Source of the DNA: Desulfobulbaceae bacterium BRH_c16a
GTDB taxonomy: Bacteria > Desulfobacterota > Desulfobulbia > Desulfobulbales > Desulfocapsaceae
Reading direction: 5' to 3'
DNA: 54,980 nt
Assembly: GCA_000961725.1 (NCBI GenBank)
Contig: LADS01000012.1
Coordinates: forward strand, 1-54,980
The notes under the pieces were generated by a model that was not told the DNA's origin, did no database searches, and saw only the letters and a list, made by a program, of their open reading frames with translations. This document shows, one piece after another, positions 26,736 through 35,774 of the stretch. The translations under genes were made by a program, and so were the position numbers. The first letter of the stretch is position 1. Each line of letters begins with the position of its first letter.

Positions 26736-28541
26736 TCAACCGATTTTGATCAAGGCAAGAGTGATGTCGTCATTTTGCGGATTCGCACCCCGGAATACAG
26801 CTATTTCCTGAACAATGGCCTGAAGAATTTTTTCCGGCTGAAGAGTGCAGTTATCGGCGAGTATCCTTTTCATGCGTTCCCTGCCGAATTGTTCGCCGGC
26901 CTGGTTCTCGACCTCCCAGCCACCATCGCTGCCGATGAGAATAAGCTGGACTGCCTTCCCAACCGGCTGCTCATTGTATTCATACTTACAGGTTTCATCG
27001 ACCCCCAAGGCTATCCCTTTCCCTTTGAGTTCCGAGAAATCCCCGTTCTCCGGACAATAGACGATTGCCGGGTCATGACCGGCACGCACCCAGCTGACAG
27101 TATTTCGCCCGCGGTCCACCTCCAGATAAAACAGGGTAACAAAATTTCCAGATTTTATCGTATCCTGGCAGAGGAGGCTGTTTACATCACCCATTATCTC
27201 GCCAAGATTACCTGTTTGGACCACGCGGCCGCGGAGAAGTGCCCGGACAGTAGTCATCAGCAAAGCAGCGCCGATTCCATGTCCCACCACATCTCCCACA
27301 ACAACTCCGATCTTTTGCTCGTTTCCGGGAAACCTTAGAATATCAAAGTAGTCTCCCCCCGTCTCGTCGCAATAAAGGATGAGGCCATGGGCAACGATTC
27401 CCTTAATGGAGACAATGTCGTGCGGCAAGAGGTTCTGTTGCACTTCTCTGGCAACATTCATTGCCTCCTTCAGCAACAGCCTTTGTTGAAGTTGATGAAT
27501 CATTTTATTAAAACTTTTCGTCAGTTCCCCGACTTCGTCGCGAGATGAAACAGAGAGGGGAGGACCGAAATGGCCATGGGCCAGATTGTCAGCCGCAGCG
27601 GAAAGATTCCTGATCCTTTCCGTGATATTATTCGTTGTGCCCCGAATTATAAGGAGAATTGCCACAATACTGACAGCAAGAGACAGGATATAAAACAATT
27701 TGAACTTGATAATAGGTTGCAGGATTTTTTCACCCGGGGCAATAACTACCATGGTCCAGGGCGCTTCGGTGAGACGATAAAAGCCGCTTATTTCTCCCGG
27801 TGGAGAACCTGGCCCGAATACCGTACCGAATTCACTTTTTCTCATTGTTCTCAGGGTATCCCGCTGGAGTGCATCGGTGGATCCGAAAGCCTGCGGAGTA
27901 GAATTCCTTTCCGACTCAACAAGTGACGTACTAGCCAAAACATTGCCCACATCGTCGATCAGATACGCCTTATTGCTTTTCCACCAGGGAGCTTTGATTA
28001 TCTCATTGATGAGGCTATCAAATGAAATCACCACCTCCACCCTTCCCACCGTCTGATCGTTTTTGCTTTTCAGCTCCGACTCCAGCGAAATAATCCGATT
28101 GTTTTCTTGACTGCCGTACCTGGGCGAACTGACCGTTAACTGATCCAGTTTATGAAAGTGCAGCCCGCCCATCATTGGCTGGTTTCTCATTCGGTAGGAT
28201 TCGTTTTCGGTATCCGACCACTCGATATTCACGCCGACAACCCCATCAAGCTCTTCTATCTCCCGAAGAATAAAGGAAAAAATCTCTGGGTTTATATCGG
28301 CACCCTCCCTGTTATGCAAAAGAAGCAACAATTCCTTGGGCTTGCGCATACGCATATCCAGGTGATGGGCCGTGCGCTGCAGCTTGGCTATTGCCGTTTC
28401 GCCCCATTGGTTGAGTAATACTGTTCGGACAAAGATATATCCGGCAACGGACATGCTCACCAGGAGCAGAAATATTGGCACCAGAATATAAAATAAGGTC
28501 CGTTGTTGTAAGCTCCTGGGTTGGATCATCATCTTTCGCAT
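26736..28541 (-). CDS. Membrane-bound SpoIIE/RsbU-type Ser/Thr phosphatase with HAMP domain
   Basis: 601 residues. A membrane helix near 17-37 and another near 280-300 flank a periplasmic sensor of about 240 residues. HAMP follows (RIRNLSAAADNLAHGHFGPPLSVSSRDE), then a PP2C-type phosphatase of the SpoIIE class: GDYFDI, VVGDVVGHGIGAALLM and SDGGWE metal-site motifs, ending NDDITLALIKIG. Such enzymes dephosphorylate anti-sigma-factor antagonists in partner-switching cascades. No antagonist or anti-sigma gene is in the window, so its partner must be elsewhere. It points away from the cus promoter area in the same direction as the other island genes. Confidence 0.9.
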   Translation of the reverse strand: MRKMMIQPRSLQQRTLFYILVPIFLLLVSMSVAGYIFVRTVLLNQWGETAIAKLQRTAHHLDMRMRKPKELLLLLHNREGADINPEIFSFILREIEELDGVVGVNIEWSDTENESYRMRNQPMMGGLHFHKLDQLTVSSPRYGSQENNRIISLESELKSKNDQTVGRVEVVISFDSLINEIIKAPWWKSNKAYLIDDVGNVLASTSLVESERNSTPQAFGSTDALQRDTLRTMRKSEFGTVFGPGSPPGEISGFYRLTEAPWTMVVIAPGEKILQPIIKFKLFYILSLAVSIVAILLIIRGTTNNITERIRNLSAAADNLAHGHFGPPLSVSSRDEVGELTKSFNKMIHQLQQRLLLKEAMNVAREVQQNLLPHDIVSIKGIVAHGLILYCDETGGDYFDILRFPGNEQKIGVVVGDVVGHGIGAALLMTTVRALLRGRVVQTGNLGEIMGDVNSLLCQDTIKSGNFVTLFYLEVDRGRNTVSWVRAGHDPAIVYCPENGDFSELKGKGIALGVDETCKYEYNEQPVGKAVQLILIGSDGGWEVENQAGEQFGRERMKRILADNCTLQPEKILQAIVQEIAVFRGANPQNDDITLALIKIG

Positions 28542-28647
28542 TTCCTGTCGCTATCCGACCTGACTGACGCCCATTGGGGGGGAGCCAGTCAGTCCTTGCC
28601 TATTATTGGCCCTTAAGAGTACGGATAATTGTGAGAAATGTCGAGTA

Positions 28648-29628
28648 TTACATCATTCCGCCACCACCACCGGAACCGCTGCCACCACCCGAGCCGCTGC
28701 CACCACCCGAGCCACTGCCGCCACCCATACCACCACCACTGCCGCCCATTCCACCTCCTGAGCTACTGCCACTTCCCATGCCACCGGAACTGCCGCTGCC
28801 GCCGCTACTGCCACCGCTGCTCGAGGCACCCATTCCGCCGCCCATACCTCCTGCTGTCGCACCGCCATGACCTTCCCCCTCGGCACTTCCCATGCCGTTA
28901 CTTAAGCCGCCGGCACCGGACATCATCCCGCCACTGCCGCTTCCCTGCACACCAGTCTGCATGCCTGTTCCGTGGCCTTCAGCCCATCCCGATTCGGTAT
29001 TTCGGGCTGTGGCTGCCATAATTTCCGCTGTTTGAGAGTCCATCATTGAACCTGTGCTCCCGCTATTTATCTGTCCACCCATGTTGCCCTGCTGCATGTT
29101 TCCCTGGCCGCTGCCGCCTGTCATTTTACCGGTGCCCATATTCCCTTGTCCACCGGCCGTCATCTGGCCGCTCCCCATGCTCCCCTGGCCGCTGTCGGCC
29201 ATTTGACCGGTGGCCGAAACATTCATCCCCAGTTCACCCGCGATCTCAGCCCAGCCTGCACCGGCTGCGTGCATATCGCTGATATCCTTCTCCGATACCC
29301 CGGTCATATCGGAAAGCATTCCAACATACTTGTCTTCGGCAGTATTAAGCGTCGTTTCAGCAGACATCATCCGGCTTTGATTACCGGACATTTGTACGCT
29401 ATCCATTTGATTTTCAGCTTCATTGATATCCATAAGAGCCGTCTGCAGAGACGGATTCGCGGTGTTTGCTCCCTGTCCCGCCATATGTGCGGCATGCCCT
29501 ACCTCGGCTGCATTCGAATATGTTGGTTGAAGTTGTGAATTCTCCTGCGCTCCAGCCAGTGTCTGCATACACATCCCCGACACAGCAAGGGTTAAAATCA
29601 TACTTTTGAAATACCGTTTCGTTTTCAT
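28648..29628 (-). CDS. Exported Gly/Ser/Met-rich low-complexity protein
   Basis: 326 residues with a signal peptide ending near …MQTLAGAQE. Residues about 30-130 look helical and include VSEKDISDMHAAGAGWAEIA, a motif I have seen in exported proteins of unknown function. From residue 140 the protein is repetitive: GQGSMGSGQM, GQGNMGTGKM, GQGNMQQGNMGG. It then becomes almost pure Gly/Ser with GMGGGSGSGGG tandem units and ends GGGGGMM. The scattered methionines in Gly-rich loops could chelate soft metals, and the surrounding operons make that reasonable, but it is inference. The repetitive DNA (CCACCACCxGAGCC-like on the plus strand) is prone to length change. Confidence 0.75.
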   Translation of the reverse strand: MKTKRYFKSMILTLAVSGMCMQTLAGAQENSQLQPTYSNAAEVGHAAHMAGQGANTANPSLQTALMDINEAENQMDSVQMSGNQSRMMSAETTLNTAEDKYVGMLSDMTGVSEKDISDMHAAGAGWAEIAGELGMNVSATGQMADSGQGSMGSGQMTAGGQGNMGTGKMTGGSGQGNMQQGNMGGQINSGSTGSMMDSQTAEIMAATARNTESGWAEGHGTGMQTGVQGSGSGGMMSGAGGLSNGMGSAEGEGHGGATAGGMGGGMGASSSGGSSGGSGSSGGMGSGSSSGGGMGGSGGGMGGGSGSGGGSGSGGGSGSGGGGGMM

Positions 29629-29686
29629 GTTTTTCTCCTTTTATTTATTGTAGTATTACCGACTGCACACCTGACATACTTCGAGC

Positions 29687-30664
29687 TTATTTCCAGTCCG
29701 TCAGAAAAACCCGAACCGATTCGTTTTTAATGGAGGTTTTTTTGCCTTGGATGACTTTTTCCGGCGTGCCAAGCCAGCTGATCCTGATGCGATCCGGGCC
29801 GATAGTCGGAAAAAGCTTATGCAAGGTCTTCTTGACTTCTATTGCCCGTTGTTTCGCGAGCTGTTTATCCTTGTCGACATGGACGACAACCTGCAGTGTT
29901 CCATTTTTGAGGTTGGAAACGATGGCTCCGACCAACCGCAATGAAGGATATGCGGATAGACTGACACTGCTCGCCGACTGCTGGAACTTGATCTCGGCAA
30001 GAGTTATGGCGCGGTTGCCGAGAAAGTGATTTTCATAGGAAAAATCTCCCAGGGCATTGAGATGGTCCGCCGCCTGGCGTGCATGCCGTCCGGCAGGATA
30101 CCATTTCAGATATTCCAGCCAGGCCTTCTTTGCCGCCGTATCCTTGCCTTCCAGGTCGAGGATCAGTGCCCTGTTATAAAGAGCCGCCGCATTCGTCGGC
30201 ACCTCTTTCAGGACCGCATCATATGCCATCTTTGCCTGCTTCAATTCACGATTTCTCAGGCGGAGATGGCCCAGATAGAGATGCGCCTGCGAATGGCGGC
30301 CGTTCTGCCGCAAGGCTTTCTCATAGCTTATCCTTTCAGACTTCCTCTCTCCCAGTTCGCCATAGGCGACTCCCAGCCAGAAGTAATAGTCCGCATTCCC
30401 CGGATCAAGGGCGACTGTCTTTTGAAAATGAGGTAAAGCCTCGGCCGCTTTATTCTGGGCAAGAAGAAAACGGCCCAGGTAGTATTGAGCAATATCGTTA
30501 TCAGGATGCTCCTGCACCGCCTTTTCGAAATATCTTTCCGCCTGACGGTATTCCCCGGTTTCCATATAATGACCCCCCTTGACCGTATTACTGAGGTCGG
30601 CCATACTGCAACCCGAGATAATGCCTGTCAGAAAGATCAGCGTTATTAGACTCCTGTACATCAT
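29687..30664 (-). CDS. TPR lipoprotein with OmpA-like C-terminal segment
   Basis: 325 residues. A lipobox (GIISGCSM) indicates a lipoprotein with Cys near residue 19. Five to six TPR units cover residues 30-200 (EYRQAERYFEKAVQEHPDND, AEALPHFQKTVALDPGN and so on). The last 110 residues (IKFQQSASSVSLSAYPSLRL … AKQRAIEVKKTLHKLF … RIRISWLGTPE) read like an OmpA-type peptidoglycan-binding fold. TPRs bind protein partners; the location should be outer-membrane inner leaflet. It is 58 bases upstream of the Gly/Met-rich gene and probably cotranscribed with it. Confidence 0.82.
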   Translation of the reverse strand: MMYRSLITLIFLTGIISGCSMADLSNTVKGGHYMETGEYRQAERYFEKAVQEHPDNDIAQYYLGRFLLAQNKAAEALPHFQKTVALDPGNADYYFWLGVAYGELGERKSERISYEKALRQNGRHSQAHLYLGHLRLRNRELKQAKMAYDAVLKEVPTNAAALYNRALILDLEGKDTAAKKAWLEYLKWYPAGRHARQAADHLNALGDFSYENHFLGNRAITLAEIKFQQSASSVSLSAYPSLRLVGAIVSNLKNGTLQVVVHVDKDKQLAKQRAIEVKKTLHKLFPTIGPDRIRISWLGTPEKVIQGKKTSIKNESVRVFLTDWK

Positions 30665-31039
30665 GTTAGCCTCCTTGATGGATATAAAAAATGGTATGAT
30701 TCATTCTAGATTTATCCTTTATTTGCACAAACCGGGCCAGAATGCACTGCCCGGGCCTGTACCACTCAACTCGCTGTTTTTAAAGTAAAAACATTCAAAC
30801 CGTCAGCTCCTGCAATGGATATTCTTTGATGTAGTGTAAAATAAATGGACAGTCAGCAAGGAATGACAAGGCTATTGCGTCCTGTTAATGGACAAACATC
30901 ATCCGCTTCAGCAGTGCCGGCCATTACAGCCGGAGCCGGTCCGAATCGCCTCATTATTGACAGATGTGTACCGGTGAACGATTACGAGCGGAACTGAACC
31001 GCCCCGGTCCTCCCTGTTTGTCGGAACGACCGGGTTTTC
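30665..31039. other. Intergenic region with dispersed motif and hairpin
   Basis: No gene seen. ACCGGTGAACGATTAC at 30970-30985 is a copy of the motif also at 5510 and 42135. A hairpin CCCGGTC/GACCGGG (31003-31034) followed by TTTT could terminate plus-strand transcription; it lies right before the IS91-type transposase remnant and may belong to that element. Confidence 0.4.
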
Positions 31040-31500
31040 ATGGAATTCGTCTCAGTTGGAGGAAAAACCGACTCAGCCTTGGGGAGTAGCACCGGTCTGC
31101 CGGGCATCGATTCCCAGGTGGCAAGTCACCTTGAATGTCAGCTGCCTGGCGGTTGCGATGCCGAGGCCTCGCTCAAGTATCTTGCCCCTTACGTCTTCCG
31201 GGTGGCCATCTCCGATAGCCGCATTGTTGCCGCCGAAGGGCGGCAGGTAACATTCTCTTTATCGCAAATCCGGGAGCAACCGCACCAGAAAGATCACTCT
31301 CGATGCCATTGAGTTTCTCCGGCGCTTTCTCCAGCATGTGCTGCCGACCGGGTTCATGAAAGTCCGACATTACGGCTTCATGAACAGTGCCTGCAAACTG
31401 TCCCTTGTTCGGCTCAGGCTCCTGGTTCTTGCGGCTCTTGAAAGAGTTCGTTTTGCTCTCGCCAGGCAATACCCTTTTATCTTCCTGCTGCCCCTTGAAC
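31040..31500 (+). pseudogene. IS91-family (Y2) transposase, C-terminal remnant
   Basis: Blocks in different frames read ASLKYLAPYVFRVAISDSRI, then LDAIEFLRRFLQHVLPTGFM and KVRHYGFMNSACKLSLVRLR. These match the C-terminal part of IS91/IS801-type rolling-circle transposases (…YLARYVFRVAISNxRI…; …FLQHVLPxGFxKVRxxG…). Frameshifts near 31250-31300 and loss of the catalytic Tyr-containing N-terminus make it non-functional. It lies 50 bases from the stop codon of the CopB-type ATPase gene and points toward it. IS91-like elements can carry neighbouring DNA by one-ended transposition. Confidence 0.7.
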
Positions 31501-31547
31501 AAGGATTGAATACGACCGCTATCGCGGATCGCTTTAATCCTTATTGG

Positions 31548-33689
31548 TTATGGTTTTATTTTCAGCAACCGCGCATTGATGGCCACAATCACCGTGCTCG
31601 CGGACATCAACACCGCACCCAGCGCAGGAGTGAGCAGCACGCCCCAGGCGTAAAGCGCACCGGCGGCCAGCGGAATGGCGAAGGTGTTGTAGCCCGTGGC
31701 CCAGAGAAGGTTCTGGATCATCTTCCGATACGTGGCACGGGAAAGCTGCACGATGGCGACGACATCCAGCGGATTGCTCCGCACCAGAATAACATCGGCG
31801 GTTTCCACTGCTACATCGGAACCGGCTCCAATGGCGATACCCACATCCGCCTGCGCCAGCGCCGGGGCATCGTTCACGCCGTCGCCGGTCATGGCCACCA
31901 ACACGCCCCGGGACTGGACCTCTTTCACTTTGGCGGCTTTGTCCTGGGGCAGGACTTCGGCGAAGTATTCATCCAGCCCGACCTGGTCCGAGACCCATTT
32001 GGCCGTCGCTTTGTTGTCGCCGGTGAGCATCAGGCAGCGGATGTTCAGCGCCTTGAGAGCATCGATGGCTTGCTTCGCCTCGGGGCGGACGATGTCGGCC
32101 AGGGCAATCGCTCCTTTCAGTTTCCCGTCCACGACGACAAACACGACCGTCTTGCCTTGCGCTTGCAGGGACTCGACGCGCTCATCGGTGAGCGCGATGT
32201 TCTGTTCGCGCAAGAAGCCCGGGCTGACCACCTTGACATCTTTACCCTCGACCCTGCCTTCGGCGCCTTTGCCCGGGATGCTTTTAAAGTTTTCAACAGG
32301 CAGCTTCTTTTCCGAAGCAGACGCGATAGCCCTGGCGATGGGATGTTCGGAATTCGCGTCCACGGAGGCCGCATACTTGCGCAGCGTTTCTTCGTCGATG
32401 TCCTCGCCCACCACCAGAGTTTCGGTCACGCCAAAGCGGCCCTCGGTAAGCGTGCCGGTCTTATCAAAAATGATGGCCTGCAGTTTTCTAGCGCCCTCGA
32501 AAGCAACCCGACTACGAATGAGCAGGCCGTTTTTCGCGGCCAAGGCGGTAGAGACGGCCACCACCAACGGCACGGCAAGACCCAGGGCATGCGGGCAGGC
32601 GATGACCATCACGGTGACGGTGCGTTCGATGGCGAACGCGAACTCCTTGCTCATGAGAACCTGCCAGATCAAGAAGGTGATGACGCCACCTCCCAAGGCA
32701 ACAATGGTAAGCCACAGCGCGGCGGTGTTGGCGAGGTCCTGGGTCTTCGATTTGCTTTCCTGGGCCTGTTTGACGAGATCGATGACCTGCGACAGAAACG
32801 AATCCTTGCCGGTGCCTTTGACCTCGATGGTCAACGATCCTTCGCCGTTGATGGCGCCACCGATGACCTTTCCGCCTTTCTTTTTGCTTACCGGGGTTGA
32901 TTCCCCGGTAAGCATCGCCTCATTGACCGAGCTCTCGCCCTCTACAATGACACCGTCAGCGGGAATCTTCTCACCCGGTTTGATTAGGACCTTGTCATCC
33001 AATGCCAGCTCGCTCAGCGGTACGTCCTTCACGCTGCCGTCGGGCATGAGTTTGTGAGCGTCGGAGGGCATGAGTTTGGCCAATTCCTCCAGGGCCTTTG
33101 ATGCGCCCATCACCGATTTCATCTCGATCCAGTGGCCGAGCAACATGATGTCGATGAGTGAGACCAGCTCCCAGAAGAACATCTTGCCGGTCAGGCCGAA
33201 TACCACGGCGCTACTGTAGAGATACGCCGTGGCAATGGCGACGGAGATGAGCGTCATCATCCCGGGCCGGCGGGATTTGAGCTCTTCGAAAAATCCTTTG
33301 AGAAACGGCCAGCCGCCATACCAAAAGACGACGGAAGAAAGGCTGAACAGGACATAGACGTCGCCGGGAAAACGAATGGCGTCTCGTAATCCCACCAGCT
33401 TTTGGAGCATCGGCGAGAGGACGAGAATCGGCAGGGTCAAGACCAGTGAGATCCAGAACCGTTTCCGGAAATCCGCCGCCATGTGGGAATGATGGTCCTG
33501 ATGGTCCTGATGGTCCGGAGGATCGGAGCCGGCGTGCTGCAATTGAGTTTCCGCCTCCAACCAATTCTGATCGGCATGTCCTTGCGGATGACCCTCCTTC
33601 TCATAGATGGCGTAGGCCTTCTTGGCCACCTCGTCATGCGCCAACTCAGTTTCGTGGTTATTTTTGGTTTCGTGTTCATGTTCCTTCAT
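31548..33689 (-). CDS. copB: CopB-type copper/silver P1B ATPase with DUF2934-like and His-rich N-terminus
   Basis: 713 residues from the ATG at 33689, chosen for the GGAGG 6 bases upstream rather than the longer frame to 33758. Instead of CxxC metal domains, residues 1-70 hold a DUF2934-like stretch (VAKKAYAIYEKEGHPQGHAD, then NWLEAE) and a His/Asp cluster (DPPDHQDHQDHHSH). The core has TGES, the membrane metal motif CPH (ACPHALGLA), DKTGTLTEG with the phosphorylated Asp, SEHPIARA and GDGVNDAPALAQ. CPH marks the P1B-3 class, associated with Cu(II)/Cu(I)/Ag(I) export from the cytoplasm. It follows the MFS gene directly in the same direction. Confidence 0.92.
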   Translation of the reverse strand: MKEHEHETKNNHETELAHDEVAKKAYAIYEKEGHPQGHADQNWLEAETQLQHAGSDPPDHQDHQDHHSHMAADFRKRFWISLVLTLPILVLSPMLQKLVGLRDAIRFPGDVYVLFSLSSVVFWYGGWPFLKGFFEELKSRRPGMMTLISVAIATAYLYSSAVVFGLTGKMFFWELVSLIDIMLLGHWIEMKSVMGASKALEELAKLMPSDAHKLMPDGSVKDVPLSELALDDKVLIKPGEKIPADGVIVEGESSVNEAMLTGESTPVSKKKGGKVIGGAINGEGSLTIEVKGTGKDSFLSQVIDLVKQAQESKSKTQDLANTAALWLTIVALGGGVITFLIWQVLMSKEFAFAIERTVTVMVIACPHALGLAVPLVVAVSTALAAKNGLLIRSRVAFEGARKLQAIIFDKTGTLTEGRFGVTETLVVGEDIDEETLRKYAASVDANSEHPIARAIASASEKKLPVENFKSIPGKGAEGRVEGKDVKVVSPGFLREQNIALTDERVESLQAQGKTVVFVVVDGKLKGAIALADIVRPEAKQAIDALKALNIRCLMLTGDNKATAKWVSDQVGLDEYFAEVLPQDKAAKVKEVQSRGVLVAMTGDGVNDAPALAQADVGIAIGAGSDVAVETADVILVRSNPLDVVAIVQLSRATYRKMIQNLLWATGYNTFAIPLAAGALYAWGVLLTPALGAVLMSASTVIVAINARLLKIKP

Positions 33690-33738
33690 AGGGGCCTCCT
33701 GTAGGTTTTGCCAAACGATCTTTAAATTTAGAGACTCC

Positions 33739-35013
33739 TCAGTCAAAATGCGGACCATCCTGTCGCCCTCTTTCCAGAAAAACTTTTGCCCCCAGAAAAA
33801 TTGCGGTAGCCAGCAGAGGGGCAGCAGTAAATAGATACGGTATGTGGATTGACAAAACGAATATAAACCCTCCGGTTACAGGCCCGGCGAATTGGCCGAG
33901 GCTGTTGGCAGCACTTTGAAGGCCCAAAGCGGTTCCGACTTCCGTTTCAGATCTTCTACTCGCCAGCGCAGCAAGGGTTGGGATAAGCAAGGCCATGCCA
34001 AATGCCAGCACCCCAACCCAAATCAGGATGAAAGTCATGGTCTCTGTCAGCATTAATAAGATCAACGCAACGCCAACCATGCCTGAACCGATTGCCAGCA
34101 AAAGAATTTCTTTCTTGTAGTCGATGAACCATACGACTATGGCGCCCTGACCAACCGCCATGACTAAGCCGCAAACTATGAAGACCATACCCATTTGCGC
34201 GGGGCCGAACTTCATGACTTGTTGGGCGTGGAGCGCAAATGTGCCTTCGAACAATGCTAAACTGAAGTAACTCAAAAAAGATAAGTATAACAGTTTCCAA
34301 AATGATCCGTTCCTCAATAGCTTGCCCAATTCCGACGTCCGAATCCTTTCAATTTCCATTAGCTCAGTGCGGGGTTCGAATTCAGCGACGCGCACAGGCC
34401 TTAAAGACTCGGGCAACATATAAACCGCTGCGATCAATGCCACAAACGCGAGCAGGGCGGCTGTGAAAAAGGGCATGGAAAAACCGTCAACTGAAAAAAT
34501 GCCAAAATGAAAGGCCGGATGCCAACTTCGCCGGCTTAACCATGCACCGAGCACCGGACCCGCCACAACGCCGAGCCCGGTCGCAGCGCCAAGCCATGCC
34601 ATGCTTTTGCCGCGGTCCGAATCAGAACTCGCGTCTGCAACATAGGCAGTGGCTGTCGGCAAAATGGCTGAGGAAAAAATCCCGCTAAGAATTCTTGCAA
34701 CGTAAAGGGTGACAAGATCGGAGCCTAAGCCGAAAAGGACATTAAAAACCGCATTGCCGCCCAGGCCGGCGAAAAACAAGGGCCGGCGGCCGATCTTGTC
34801 GGACATGGCGCCCCAAAACGGCGCAAAGAAGAATTGCATCAAAGCGAATACACCGGTCAATGCGCCGACCTGAACGGATATCTCCTTCGAAGTTGCTCCA
34901 CCGCCCAACGCCATCCGCTCGATGTGGAAAGGCAGTACTGTGAGCGTTAACCCATAGCCGCTCATCACGATGAACATGGATGCAAAGAGAATATAAAGGC
35001 CTTTTGTCTGCAT
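33739..35013 (-). CDS. MFS transporter (multidrug/TetA-like group)
   Basis: 424 residues from the second Met (MQTKGLYILF). Twelve helices are expected, and the loop 2-3 signature GAMSDKIGRRPLFFAG is clear, with a second half typical of drug:H+ antiporters. The substrate cannot be predicted. It ends 50 bases before the CopB gene start, so the two are likely cotranscribed, and a metal-linked export role is possible but unproven. Resemblance to TetA is only at the superfamily level. Confidence 0.85.
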   Translation of the reverse strand: MQTKGLYILFASMFIVMSGYGLTLTVLPFHIERMALGGGATSKEISVQVGALTGVFALMQFFFAPFWGAMSDKIGRRPLFFAGLGGNAVFNVLFGLGSDLVTLYVARILSGIFSSAILPTATAYVADASSDSDRGKSMAWLGAATGLGVVAGPVLGAWLSRRSWHPAFHFGIFSVDGFSMPFFTAALLAFVALIAAVYMLPESLRPVRVAEFEPRTELMEIERIRTSELGKLLRNGSFWKLLYLSFLSYFSLALFEGTFALHAQQVMKFGPAQMGMVFIVCGLVMAVGQGAIVVWFIDYKKEILLLAIGSGMVGVALILLMLTETMTFILIWVGVLAFGMALLIPTLAALASRRSETEVGTALGLQSAANSLGQFAGPVTGGFIFVLSIHIPYLFTAAPLLATAIFLGAKVFLERGRQDGPHFD

Positions 35014-35091
35014 TTCCGCTCCTGAAAGCATTTCCTACTTTTGCAGCTTTAGCACCTCCGGATAAGGCTTTGCCCAATACACGAGCTTTGT

Positions 35092-35373
35092 TCAACCCTT
35101 GGGTTTGCCAAACCCAAAGTTATAGATGCTGGCTATGGTAGCGCCCGTTAGCCATCCGAGAATGAATATTTCCACCAGCCCCATGGCCATCTCCCACCAC
35201 GGCATGTCGGTCCTGATGATGGATGTGACATCGATGCCGTGCATCAGGCTGTTGAAAAAAATGATGCTCGCCTCTTTTCCCACTGACCACATTACAAACG
35301 CGCATCCCAGATAAAGGAGGGCGGATGTAAACCCGAAGGCCATTCCAAATCTTCTGATGTTAATGGTTTCCAT
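35092..35373 (-). CDS. DUF5676-like small membrane protein
   Basis: 93 residues from the ATG at 35373 (GGAGGT 6 bases upstream), inside a longer frame. Two to three helices: FGMAFGFTSALLYLGCAFVM, then WEMAMGLVEIFILGWLTGAT. The pattern METINIRRFG…HGIDVTSIIR…NFGFGKPKG fits the DUF5676 group, small inner-membrane proteins common in metal-resistance clusters. Function unknown. Confidence 0.75.
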   Translation of the reverse strand: METINIRRFGMAFGFTSALLYLGCAFVMWSVGKEASIIFFNSLMHGIDVTSIIRTDMPWWEMAMGLVEIFILGWLTGATIASIYNFGFGKPKG

Positions 35374-35575
35374 GATGTCCACCTCCTTTTCTGGATTCCT
35401 CGTCTCCATTTCCGTGGTTCTTGTGGCGTCCCATCATTAGTAAGTGGGCGCCAAAACAGAGAATAAGAAAAATAAACAGCAATCCACCGCCCCCGACACC
35501 GAACAGGGGGAGAAAAAAGATAAGCAAAAGTGGCAGAACACATCCAATGATCATCCAGATATTGTGATTTTTCAT
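35360..35575 (-). CDS. DUF2933-like small membrane protein
   Basis: 71 residues from the ATG at 35575. One hydrophobic block of two short helices (NIWMIIGCVLPLLLIFFLPL and GGGLLFIFLILCFGAHLLMM) is followed by a His-rich cytoplasmic or periplasmic tail (GRHKNHGNGDEE … HHGNH). It fits the DUF2933 pattern. The His tail may bind metal. The 3' end overlaps the start of the DUF5676-like gene by 14 bases, so the pair is translationally coupled. Confidence 0.7.
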   Translation of the reverse strand: MKNHNIWMIIGCVLPLLLIFFLPLFGVGGGGLLFIFLILCFGAHLLMMGRHKNHGNGDEESRKGGGHHGNH

Positions 35576-35651
35576 CAGATACCCCACGCTTGAATTGATG
35601 AAATATGGCGAAACATACACATGTATTCATTCGAAATATCAAACATTTTAT

Positions 35652-35774
35652 TTATTCCTCCGGTTTTTTTCTCGGCTTTTGCCGGTTACTGCGACGTCGC
35701 AGGTTCAATCCAACCAGGGCGAAGACAATCAGCAGAACAACGCCACTGATAATCGTTAATGTCTGGGCATCCAT
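35652..35774 (-). CDS. 40-residue single-pass membrane protein
   Basis: One helix (LTIISGVVLLIVFALVGLNL) followed by a strongly basic tail (RRRSNRQKPRKKPEE). Its ribosome site AGGAGG lies within the last codons of the upstream methyltransferase-like gene, whose stop codon abuts its ATG, so coupling is strong evidence for translation. No family recognised. Confidence 0.65.
   Translation of the reverse strand: MDAQTLTIISGVVLLIVFALVGLNLRRRSNRQKPRKKPEE

Noticed and set aside
28574..28870. Pro-rich open frame of 98 codons
   Set aside because: It is the reverse reading of the Gly-rich tail of the exported protein; the CCACCACCxGAGCC repeat produces it.
31338..32900. 520-codon open frame on the plus strand
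   Set aside because: It lies antisense to the CopB ATPase, has no ribosome site and no recognisable motif; GC-rich codon bias on the other strand explains the openness.
31696..33057. 453-codon open frame on the plus strand
   Set aside because: Also antisense to the ATPase gene, Ser/Thr/Pro-rich as expected from reversed codons.
33739..35013. Tetracycline resistance determinant
   Set aside because: Only superfamily-level MFS motifs are visible; no TetR-type repressor is adjacent.
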